NCBI RefSeq assembly: GCF_030285625.1
Contig: NZ_CP127294.1
Span: 940,001-1,004,000 of the forward strand
DNA length: 64,000 nt
DNA from: Amycolatopsis sp. 2-15
Lineage (GTDB): Bacteria > Actinomycetota > Actinomycetes > Mycobacteriales > Pseudonocardiaceae
Direction of reading: 5' to 3'
Shown: positions 1-7,603 of the stretch, piece after piece
How positions within the stretch are numbered: position 1 is the first letter of the stretch
Layout of the letters: the number at the start of each line of letters is the position of its first letter
Position numbers and translations under genes: made by a program
The notes under the pieces: generated by a model
Told to the model about the DNA's origin: nothing
Seen by the model: only the letters and a program-made list of their open reading frames with translations
Database searches by the model: none

Positions 1-1
1 C

Positions 2-1261
2 GCCGGGCAGTACCACGACGACGAAACGGGCCTGCACTACAACTTCCACCGCTACTACGACCCGAACGCGGCCCGCTACCTCAGCCCCGACCCGTCGGGC
101 CTGAGCCCGGCGACGAACCCGTACGCCTACGTCGCCGACCCGGTCGGCTGGACCGACCCGCTCGGGCTGGCGCCGTGCAAGCTGTCGTTCGACCAGGCGC
201 ACAGCACCCCGGACGGGCCCTCGCTGAACCTGCGCGGACCACGCAAGTCGGACAAGACGGGCCGGACGCCGAACAAGATCCGCGACGAGGACAAGTTCAA
301 CGACATCGCGCAGACGGCCGGCGTGCCGAACCCGCACAAGCAGCGCCTGACGCTCAACGGCGACGCCCAGACGATGGTGGAGAACAACCGCGGGCTTGGC
401 GGGAAGCTGCACCAGCACGCGCGTGATGAAGGTCTGGTCAACCCGGTGTCCAAGGACCGCCAGGCCGTCGAGGCGCTGGGCCGCAACGACCCCGACACAA
501 AAGACTTCTGGGCGCAGCAGGACCGCCGCGACCAGCACACCGCGAACCAGGTGGTCGAGAACAACAAGCAGGGCCACAACGATCTCGGCCGCGACCAGGA
601 AGTGGACGACCGGCTGCGGCCCGTCATGGACAAGCACGAGGCCACCGGCTCGTTGCTGGACAAGTACGACGGTGTGGTCGTCGGCGGCAGGCACGACGGC
701 AAGCACCCGGGCCTGGAGATGATGCGCGACAACATGGGCGACCTGAAGAACAACGGCGTCAACAAGGTCTACCTGGAAAGCCTGCGCGACGACGCGCACA
801 ACGGCATGGTCAAGGACTACTTGAACTCGCCGCCAGGCAGCGAGATGCACCCGGATTTGAAGAAGTACCTCGACTCCAGCCCGAACGGCAAGCTGGTGGG
901 CCAGGTCATCGACTCGGCGAAAAAGGAGGGCGTCGACGTGATCGGCATCGGCGGCAACCCCGCCCGGCGCGACCTCGACGGCACCGCCGGGCTCTTCCAG
1001 CGCCACGCGATGTTCAACTCCTACGGCGCCGAGTCGGTGGCGCACCACCAGGCGGCCAACCCGGGCAAGTACGTGATGGAGATCGGCGAGGCGCACGGCA
1101 AACCGCACACGTGGAACGGGGCCGCACCGGTCAAAGTCGGTGGCGTCGACCTGCCGCCGAGGTCGGCGGGGATCGGCGACCTGCTCGGCGTGCCGCAGGT
1201 GAAAGGCGACGGCCCGGGTGGCACGCTGCAGCGGATCGACGGTTCGACCGACCTGAGCTGA
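2..1261 (+). CDS. Rhs/YD-repeat polymorphic toxin, C-terminal part (partial)
   Basis: The frame is already open at the left edge, so only the last 419 residues are present. The first 58 residues are a canonical Rhs core end: a YDPNAARYLSPDP block, then NPYAYVADPVGWTDPLGLAP, after which polymorphic toxins switch to a variable toxin tip. The 360-residue tip contains, from about residue 225, GGRHDGKHPG, a helix of the type MMRDNM..L...GV, VYLESL, VDVIGIGG, RHAMFNSY and YVMEIGEAHG. The order and spacing match the EreA/ChaN/Tiki-like domain found in dermonecrotic-type toxins (family knowledge; my comparison is from memory). It probably acts outside the producer, on competing cells. No small gene that could encode an immunity protein follows; the next gene starts 141 bp later and is a secreted beta-helix protein. 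Confidence 0.82.
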   Translation, partial: AGQYHDDETGLHYNFHRYYDPNAARYLSPDPSGLSPATNPYAYVADPVGWTDPLGLAPCKLSFDQAHSTPDGPSLNLRGPRKSDKTGRTPNKIRDEDKFNDIAQTAGVPNPHKQRLTLNGDAQTMVENNRGLGGKLHQHARDEGLVNPVSKDRQAVEALGRNDPDTKDFWAQQDRRDQHTANQVVENNKQGHNDLGRDQEVDDRLRPVMDKHEATGSLLDKYDGVVVGGRHDGKHPGLEMMRDNMGDLKNNGVNKVYLESLRDDAHNGMVKDYLNSPPGSEMHPDLKKYLDSSPNGKLVGQVIDSAKKEGVDVIGIGGNPARRDLDGTAGLFQRHAMFNSYGAESVAHHQAANPGKYVMEIGEAHGKPHTWNGAAPVKVGGVDLPPRSAGIGDLLGVPQVKGDGPGGTLQRIDGSTDLS

Positions 1262-1402
1262 TCAGTCCACTTCGGAAATGGTCCACTAAGTGCGCAACTT
1301 CGCGGAAATGTGTTGTCGGGCAAGGAAGATTCACTCGTCGGGGCAGTCGGCGAACCCCATCAGGGAAGTTACGGGGGTACCGGCGGACCGTAGCGTTGGG
1401 CC

Positions 1403-2854
1403 ATGGGTAGATCCGTGGCCGTCGTGGTGGGGCTCGTATTACTGACGAGCGGCCTTTCTGGAGCGACGGCCTCGGCCGGGACCGCCGCGGTGTGCGGCAC
1501 GACGGTGACGGAGTACGCGTCGGCGCCATCGGGGGCCGTGGTGGTGGATCCGGCGCACGACAGCGAGCTCGCGCAGCGCACGTCGGACAGCCCGGCCGGC
1601 ACCACGTTCTGGCTCAAGCCCGGCACGCACACGCTCGGCACCGACGCGTTCGGCCAGGTCCAGCCCAAGGACGGCGACACCTACCTCGGCGCGCCGGGCG
1701 CGATCCTCGACGGCCGCGGCGTCAACCAGGCGGCGTTCACCGGGCAGGCCAAGGACGTGACGATCCGCGGCCTCACCGTGCGGGGCTTCGCCGCGCCGCA
1801 GGACCAGGGTGTGGTCAACCACGACTCCGGCACGCACTGGGTGATCGAGGACAGCACCATCGAGGACAACCGCGGCGCCGCGTTGATGGCCGGCGACCGG
1901 CAGGAGGTCCGGCGCAGCTGCCTGAAGGACAACGGCCAGTACGGCATGAACGCCTACCGCGCCGGCGACGGCATCACCGGGCTCGTGCTGGAGGGCAACG
2001 AGATCACCGGCAACAACACCGACGACTGGGAGACCAAGTCCCCGGGCTGCGGCTGCAGCGGCGGGGTGAAGTTCTGGGCCGTGAATGGCGCCGACGTCAC
2101 CGGCAACTGGGTCCACGGCAACCACGGCCCCGGCCTGTGGGCCGACACGAACGACAACGACTTCCTCTTGCGGGACAACGTGATCGAGGACAACGACGCC
2201 GAGGCGCTGTCCTACGAGATCAGCCACAACCTCACCGTCAGCGACAACGTGTTCCGCCGCAACGGCCTCGTCGCCGGCCGCGCCCGCGCCGCCAAGGACG
2301 ACAACTTCCCCGTCGCCACCATCTACCTCTCCGAGTCCGGCGGCGAACCCCGCCTCGGCGCGCGCACGCACCAGATCGACATCGGCGGCAACACCTTCGA
2401 GGACAACTGGGGCGGCGTCGCCCTGTGGGAGAACGCCGACCGCTACTGCAACAGCCCGGCCAACACGTCCACGGGCTACTGCACGCCGTTCGCCACGAAG
2501 ACCCAGTGCACCGCGCCGGGCATCACGCAGAAGCCGCTGTACGACGACTGCCGCTGGAAAACGCAGAACGTGACCGTGCACGACAACACGTTCACCTTCG
2601 ACCCGGCACACCTGGGCTGCACGCAGTTCTGCGGCCGCATGGCGGTGCTGTCCAACTACGGCAGCTACCCCGACTGGTCCCCGTACAAGGGCGACGTGGT
2701 GCAGCAGGCCATCACCTTCGGCCAGAACAACCACTTCAGCGACAACACGTACTCGGGGCCGTGGACGTTCGTCGCCCATGACACCAGCCGGGTGCTCACG
2801 CCGGAGCAGTGGCAGGCGGGGCCGTACGGGCAGGATCAGGGCAGCAAGTTCTAG
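1403..2854 (+). CDS. Secreted right-handed parallel beta-helix protein (pectate-lyase-like fold)
   Basis: A 483-residue protein with a Sec signal peptide (hydrophobic stretch 5-20, likely cleavage after ATASA near residue 25). The body is made of repeated short turns rich in G-N-x-I/V and D-N, as in NosD/pectate-lyase-type beta-helices, for example GLVLEGNEITGNN and DNDFLLRDNVIEDND. Conserved cysteines (PGCGCSGG, YCNSPANTS, DDCRW, CTQFCGRM) suggest disulfides. It is a close paralogue of the lipoprotein at 6059-7582; KFWAVNGADVTGNWV near residue 223 and YPDWSPYKGDVVQ near 421 are shared almost unchanged. It probably binds, cleaves or epimerises an extracellular acidic polysaccharide. I do not see the DPHD catalytic motif of AlgG epimerases, so the reaction is open. 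It converges on the PAP2 gene. Confidence 0.8.
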   Translation: MGRSVAVVVGLVLLTSGLSGATASAGTAAVCGTTVTEYASAPSGAVVVDPAHDSELAQRTSDSPAGTTFWLKPGTHTLGTDAFGQVQPKDGDTYLGAPGAILDGRGVNQAAFTGQAKDVTIRGLTVRGFAAPQDQGVVNHDSGTHWVIEDSTIEDNRGAALMAGDRQEVRRSCLKDNGQYGMNAYRAGDGITGLVLEGNEITGNNTDDWETKSPGCGCSGGVKFWAVNGADVTGNWVHGNHGPGLWADTNDNDFLLRDNVIEDNDAEALSYEISHNLTVSDNVFRRNGLVAGRARAAKDDNFPVATIYLSESGGEPRLGARTHQIDIGGNTFEDNWGGVALWENADRYCNSPANTSTGYCTPFATKTQCTAPGITQKPLYDDCRWKTQNVTVHDNTFTFDPAHLGCTQFCGRMAVLSNYGSYPDWSPYKGDVVQQAITFGQNNHFSDNTYSGPWTFVAHDTSRVLTPEQWQAGPYGQDQGSKF

Positions 2855-2867
2855 GCGGGCGCGACAG

Positions 2868-3509
2868 CTAGAGCCGGGTGGCGATCTTGTCGATGGCGAA
2901 CGCCGTGGCCGGCATGACGACGAGCGCCGCGGCGAAGCCGCCGATGGTGTCGGTCGGGTAGTGGGCGCCGAGGCCGACTTCGGCCCAGGCCATCACCGCG
3001 CCGCACACCAGGGCCAGCCCGAACGTCCACGCGAGAGCGGCGGCGCGGCCCAGGCGGTCGGCCAGGACGAAGCCGGCGATCAATGCCAGCGCCGTCGCGA
3101 AGGCGGTGTGGCCGCTCGGGTAGGACAGGAAGTGGCCGTGGATGGTGCGGCCGGTGATGGGCTTGAGCAGCGACGTCACCGCGACCGTGAGGCCAGAGCC
3201 GACCAGGATGAGCACGGCCGTGCGGGAGCGGCGGGCGAGCAGCGCGCCGCCGGTGACGATCACGATCACGATCGCCGAGCCCACCGGCTCCCCGACGAAG
3301 TCGACGGCGGTGGCGAGGTACCACCACGGGTCGGGCAGCAAGTCGGGGCCGGGCAGCAGCGGCACGTCGAACGCCGTCGGCTCCGACTTCCCCGCGAACA
3401 GCACGGCGAGCACCACCAGCACCACGAGCCCGAGCCCGGCCACCACGAACGACGGCGTACGCACTGAGACCGGCAACGCGGGCGGTGCGGTGCGGACGGC
3501 GGATCTCAT
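2868..3509 (-). CDS. PAP2-family membrane phosphatase
   Basis: A 213-residue polytopic membrane protein with about six hydrophobic segments. The three PAP2 signatures are visible: KPITGR (motif 1), YPSGHTAF (motif 2, with the acid/base His) and GLGAHYPTD (motif 3, with the nucleophile His). Family members remove phosphate from lipid phosphates, including undecaprenyl diphosphate, on the outer face of the membrane. In motif 3 the usual Arg before the hydrophobic pair is replaced (AEVGLGAH rather than SRxxxGxH), so activity may be reduced. The gene lies just beyond the polysaccharide operon in the same direction, with about 120 bp of non-coding DNA between. Recycling of the lipid carrier for that pathway is a reasonable inference. 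Confidence 0.85.
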   Translation of the reverse strand: MRSAVRTAPPALPVSVRTPSFVVAGLGLVVLVVLAVLFAGKSEPTAFDVPLLPGPDLLPDPWWYLATAVDFVGEPVGSAIVIVIVTGGALLARRSRTAVLILVGSGLTVAVTSLLKPITGRTIHGHFLSYPSGHTAFATALALIAGFVLADRLGRAAALAWTFGLALVCGAVMAWAEVGLGAHYPTDTIGGFAAALVVMPATAFAIDKIATRL

Positions 3510-3628
3510 CGAGCGGATCTCAGCAGCGTGGGATTCCTCATCGAGCCGAATGCCCTCTCACCCGCGGAACTCGTCGATCCGACCACAGCCGGCAACTCCA
3601 TCGAACCCGAACCGCCGTCATTTCGGCG

Positions 3629-4816
3629 TCAAGCGGTGCGATGGGCGGCGATCGCGGCTTCGTAGCCCTCGACCAACCGGCGGAGGCCGACTTCCGGGGT
3701 GAAGTCCTCGTCGTAGCGTTGGCGGGCGGCCTCGCCCATCTTGCGGTTGCGTTCGGGGTCCGCGACGACATCGCGCAGCGCGTCGGCCAAGGCCACGGCG
3801 GAACCCGGCTCGTGCAGCAGGCCCGTGACGCCGTCGGAGATCAGTTCCGGGAAAGCGCCGTGGGCGGGGGCAACGGTGGGCACGCCGGCGGCCATGGCCT
3901 CGACCACGACGAGGCCGAACGCCTCCAGCCACGCCGAAGGGGCGACCACCGCCGCAGCCGAAGCCGTCAGCGCCTGGCACGCCGCCTTGTCCTGCAGGCC
4001 CACATACGAGACGTCCGTGCGCGAAGCGGCCCAAGCATCGACCTCGTCCGAAAGCGGCCCGGTGCCCGCGATCACCAGCGGCAGGCCGAGCGAACCGCCG
4101 AGCCGGTCCCAAGCCGCCATCAGCAGCGGCACGCCCTTCTCCTCCGTCAGCCGGCCGAGGAACAGCACGTGGGCACCGTCGCCCACCCGCCGCACGCCCG
4201 GGTCGGTCACGAAGTTGTGCTTCACCGTCATCCGCGAAGCCGGCATTCCCGCGTCCACCAGCAAGCGCCGCTGGGCATCGGAGATGCAGAAGAAGCGCGT
4301 CACGGATGAACGCCACCGGGAGCGGTTCAGCAGGAGGTTCGCGGCCATCGGCACCGTCGCCGCGGCCGAACCCCGGTAACACCCGTGCTTCACCGCGGGA
4401 ACGGGCGCGCCGCCCACGCAGTCCGTGCAGATCCGCCCGTCGCGGTAGAGCGTGCCGGGCGGGCAGACCATGCCGTAGTTGTGCAGCGTCGCCACGACCG
4501 GCACTCGCGCGTCCGCACAAGCCGCCAGCACCGAGGGCGACAGCAGCGGGAACGTGTTGTGGATGTGCACCACGTCCGGCCGCTCGACCTGCAACCGAGC
4601 CGTCAGCTCAGCTCGCGCCGCCCGGTTCCACGGCACCCGCCCCGGCACCAAAGCCTTGCGCGGCAACGACATGGCCGCGATGTCGTCACTCCGCCGCTCG
4701 AACAACGACACGCGAACGCCGCCGGCGGCCAGCAAGGCCGTCTCCGCGTCGACCACGTTGTTCTCCCCGCTCGGCTGCTCCGAGCGGTAGCGGTTGTGGA
4801 CCACGAGCACCTTCAT
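3629..4816 (-). CDS. Glycosyltransferase, GT4 family
   Basis: A 395-residue GT-B glycosyltransferase. The N-terminal acceptor domain begins KVLVVHNRYRSEQPSGENN and carries VHIHNTFPLLSPS and LHNYGMVCPPGTLYRDG. The C-terminal nucleotide-sugar domain has VLFLGRLTEEKGV near residue 220 and the EAFGLVVVEAMAAGVPTVAP block near residue 300, the E-x7-E donor-binding region of GT4 enzymes. The start overlaps the end of the O-antigen-polymerase-like gene by ATGA, so the two are translationally coupled. It is the last gene of the minus-strand polysaccharide operon. It probably adds a sugar to the lipid-linked repeat unit in the cytoplasm; donor and linkage cannot be read from sequence. Confidence 0.86.
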   Translation of the reverse strand: MKVLVVHNRYRSEQPSGENNVVDAETALLAAGGVRVSLFERRSDDIAAMSLPRKALVPGRVPWNRAARAELTARLQVERPDVVHIHNTFPLLSPSVLAACADARVPVVATLHNYGMVCPPGTLYRDGRICTDCVGGAPVPAVKHGCYRGSAAATVPMAANLLLNRSRWRSSVTRFFCISDAQRRLLVDAGMPASRMTVKHNFVTDPGVRRVGDGAHVLFLGRLTEEKGVPLLMAAWDRLGGSLGLPLVIAGTGPLSDEVDAWAASRTDVSYVGLQDKAACQALTASAAAVVAPSAWLEAFGLVVVEAMAAGVPTVAPAHGAFPELISDGVTGLLHEPGSAVALADALRDVVADPERNRKMGEAARQRYDEDFTPEVGLRRLVEGYEAAIAAHRTA

Positions 4817-6057
4817 GCGGGCTGCCCCCTCGGAATGAACTCTTCGTCGGCAGCGGGCCGCACTGTGCCCTGGGCCAGCAGCGACGCGGCCAGCGCCAGG
4901 TGCAGCAGGTACGGCGACGCGTCACCGAGCCCGGCCTCGGTGTAGGACGCGGCAACGCAGTACGTGATCAGGAAGATCGCACACGCGCGCGCCAGCGACG
5001 GGGGCCGCAGCACCGCCACAGCGATCAGCACCACCAGGAACGCCGCGACGATCGCGATGCCCGTGAACCCCTGCTCGTGGTACACGGCGAGCCAGCTGTT
5101 GTCGATCGGCAAGCCGTCGTAGGACTTGTCGGTGAGCCCGACGCCGAAGATGTACTCGTTGACCGTGCGCGGCGCGGCCAGCAGCGCGTCCCACACCTTC
5201 GCGCGGCCGGTGAGGCTGGAGAAGTTTTCCTCGCTCTGCCCGCGCAGGAACCACGCTTGCAGCAGCCCGCCGAGCACCACCACGGCGAAGCCCGCCACCA
5301 GCACGAACGTGGTGAACACCTTGCGAGCACGGGCGTTCGTCATGGCCAGCGACAGCAGCGCGACCACAAGCCCGGCCACGAGACCCAGCGTCGCCGTGCG
5401 CGTGTGCGAGAGCAGGAGCAGCCCGAGCGAGGGCACGATCACGATCAACGCGCTCGTCATCGTCGTGCGCTTGCCGAGCCACAGCAGTGCCGCCAGGCCC
5501 GCGATCACGGCCGCGTACTGCCCGACCTGCGGCGGCGTCAGCGGCCACACCGCGCCCGCGAGCCGGCCGCCGTAGCTCTCCGGCATGGCCTTGCCCGGGG
5601 CGATCACGAGCCCGATCGCCACCGACACCAGCACGGCGCTGAACATCTTGATGTGGTGGCGCACGAACGTGAACGACCCGTTCCACCAGCGCGTGAGCAG
5701 CCACAACGTCGCGAGGAACACCCCGAACCGGAAGCACCGGAACAGCGACCCGAACCCGGCCTCCAGGTGCAGGCTCGCGACGGTGCTCGAGACCAGCAGC
5801 AGCGTGAGCAGCAGCAGGTATGCGCTCGGCCGGATCCGCAGTCGCGGGTTCAGCGCCAGCGCGATCACGAACGCGGTCATCAGCGCGCCCATGGTCACGA
5901 GCTGGCTCACCGCGCGCGGCAGCGGGATCACGGTCTCCGCGCCGGTCGAGCCGAGCGTGTTGAGGATCAGCAGCGCCCACGCGGCGCCGACGAGCTTCGG
6001 GGTCCGCTCGCCCGTCTCAGCCGGTGTCGGCTGCCGGATGTCGGCCAGTATCGCCAT
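4813..6057 (-). CDS. O-antigen ligase/polymerase-like membrane protein
   Basis: A 414-residue integral membrane protein with about ten transmembrane segments and one larger extracytoplasmic loop around residues 265-320 (WFLRGQSEENFSSLTGRAKVW, GVGLTDKSYDGLPIDNSW), the layout of WaaL/Wzy proteins. The family joins or polymerises lipid-linked glycans on the outer membrane face. I chose the ATG at 6057 because GGAGGGT sits just upstream and the codon follows the previous stop by one base (TGA-C-ATG); a longer start at 6081 would overlap the beta-helix lipoprotein. It is the candidate polymerase for the operon's polysaccharide. Confidence 0.82.
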   Translation of the reverse strand: MAILADIRQPTPAETGERTPKLVGAAWALLILNTLGSTGAETVIPLPRAVSQLVTMGALMTAFVIALALNPRLRIRPSAYLLLLTLLLVSSTVASLHLEAGFGSLFRCFRFGVFLATLWLLTRWWNGSFTFVRHHIKMFSAVLVSVAIGLVIAPGKAMPESYGGRLAGAVWPLTPPQVGQYAAVIAGLAALLWLGKRTTMTSALIVIVPSLGLLLLSHTRTATLGLVAGLVVALLSLAMTNARARKVFTTFVLVAGFAVVVLGGLLQAWFLRGQSEENFSSLTGRAKVWDALLAAPRTVNEYIFGVGLTDKSYDGLPIDNSWLAVYHEQGFTGIAIVAAFLVVLIAVAVLRPPSLARACAIFLITYCVAASYTEAGLGDASPYLLHLALAASLLAQGTVRPAADEEFIPRGQPA

Positions 6058-6058
6058 G

Positions 6059-7582
6059 TCACCCTCCCCCGCCGCGCTCATACGTCGTGCGCGCGTCCTG
6101 GTTGTACGGCGCGCCCTCCCACTCGCCGATGTCGAGGACGTGGCTCATGTCGGTGGCGATGAACGTCCACGGCCCCACATACGCGTTGTCGTGCCAGCTG
6201 TTGCCCTGCTTGAAAGTGATGGCGTTCTGCACCACGTCACCCTTGTACGGCGACCAGTCCGGGTAGGTGCCGAAGTTCGACAGCAGGCCCATGCGCCCGC
6301 ACGTCTCCTCGCAGCCGATCGCCGAGGGCTGCAGCGTGAAGCGGTTGTCGTGCACGTCCACGCGCTGGGTTTTCCAGCGGCAGTCGTCGTACAGCGGCTT
6401 CTGCGCGATCGCCGGCGCCGCGCATTTCGCGGTGTCGGGCACGAGCTTCGTGCAGACGCCGCTGGAGGTGTTGGCCGGGCTGTTGCAGAAGCGGTCGGCG
6501 TTCTCCCACAGGGTGATGCCGTTCCAGTTGTTCTCGAACACGTTGCCGTAGATCTCGAGCTTCGACGTGCGGGCCTTCACCCGCGGCTCGCCACCGGACT
6601 CGGAGATGTAGATCGTCGCGGTCGGGAACGAGTCGCCACGGTCGGCGTAGTCGCGGCCGTCCACGAGGTTGTTGCGCCGGATCGTGTTGTTCCGGATCAC
6701 GGCGTTGTAGCTGGTCTCGTAGATGATCGCCGCGCTGTCGTTGTTCTCGATGAGGTTGCCCTCGATGAGGAAGTCGTTGTCATTCGTGTCGGCCCACAGG
6801 CCGGTGCCGCGGTTGTCGTGCACCCAGTTGCCGGTCACGTCGGCGCCGTTGACGGCCCAGAACTTGATGCCGCCGGTGCAGCCGCAGCCGTCGACCTTCT
6901 TCTCCCAGTCACCGGTGTTGTTGCCCGTGATCTCGTTGCCGCGCACCACCAGCCCGGTGATGTCGTCGCCGGCGGAGAAGGCGTTCATGCCGTACTGGCC
7001 GTTGCGGCGCAGGCAGCTGTCGAGCACCTGCTGCTTGTTGCCCGCCATCAGGGCCGCGCCGTCGTTGTCCTGCAGCGTGGCGTGCTGGACCACCCAGCCG
7101 TCGCCGGAGTCGTGGTTCACCACGCCCTCGTCGCGCGGCGCGACGAAGTTCTGCACGGTGAGGTTGCTGATCTTCACGTTCTTGGCGTGGCCGGTGAACG
7201 CGTACTGGTTGAGCTTGCGCCCGTCGAGCACCGCGCCCGGGCCGCCGATGAAAACGTCGCCATCCTCGGGCTGGACCTGGTCGAACCGGTCGTCACCGAG
7301 GTGGTGGCTGCCCGGCGCGAGCCAGAACGTGGTGCCGGCCGCGGCGCCCCGGACTTTCGCGGCGAAGTCGTCGGTCACGGCCACCGCCACCGCACCCGCG
7401 GGGGCGGTGGCGGGTCCGGGCGGCATCTTGTCGCACACCGCCGCCACCGGCCCGGACGGCGCCCCCGACGTCGCCGCGGTCTGGCTCGACGCGGCGTCGT
7501 CGTCGGGCGCGCTTGTGCACCCGGCGAGGACGAGCGGGCACAGCAGACCCAGGAACAGCAAAAGCCTGCTGGTCGATCGCAC
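6059..7582 (-). CDS. Parallel beta-helix lipoprotein, paralogue of the 1403-2854 protein
   Basis: A 507-residue protein with a lipoprotein signal peptide (MRSTSRLLLF..., lipobox LAGC with Cys22), so it should be anchored to the outer face of the membrane. After a Ser/Ala-rich linker it folds as a right-handed beta-helix with G-N-x-I turns (VVRGNEITGNNTGD, LIEGNLIENND, VIRNNTIRRNN) and has the same paired cysteines as its soluble paralogue. It lies inside the polysaccharide operon, between the heparinase-like gene and the polymerase-like gene. Likely role: modification, cleavage or guidance of the nascent polysaccharide at the surface. No DPHD epimerase motif is visible. Confidence 0.82.
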   Translation of the reverse strand: MRSTSRLLLFLGLLCPLVLAGCTSAPDDDAASSQTAATSGAPSGPVAAVCDKMPPGPATAPAGAVAVAVTDDFAAKVRGAAAGTTFWLAPGSHHLGDDRFDQVQPEDGDVFIGGPGAVLDGRKLNQYAFTGHAKNVKISNLTVQNFVAPRDEGVVNHDSGDGWVVQHATLQDNDGAALMAGNKQQVLDSCLRRNGQYGMNAFSAGDDITGLVVRGNEITGNNTGDWEKKVDGCGCTGGIKFWAVNGADVTGNWVHDNRGTGLWADTNDNDFLIEGNLIENNDSAAIIYETSYNAVIRNNTIRRNNLVDGRDYADRGDSFPTATIYISESGGEPRVKARTSKLEIYGNVFENNWNGITLWENADRFCNSPANTSSGVCTKLVPDTAKCAAPAIAQKPLYDDCRWKTQRVDVHDNRFTLQPSAIGCEETCGRMGLLSNFGTYPDWSPYKGDVVQNAITFKQGNSWHDNAYVGPWTFIATDMSHVLDIGEWEGAPYNQDARTTYERGGGG

Positions 7583-7603
7583 CGGGTGGATCCTCTCGAT
7601 CGG

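Noticed and set aside
1403..7582. AlgG-type C5-epimerases
   Set aside because: The parallel beta-helix fold fits but the DPHD catalytic motif is not visible, so only the fold is claimed.
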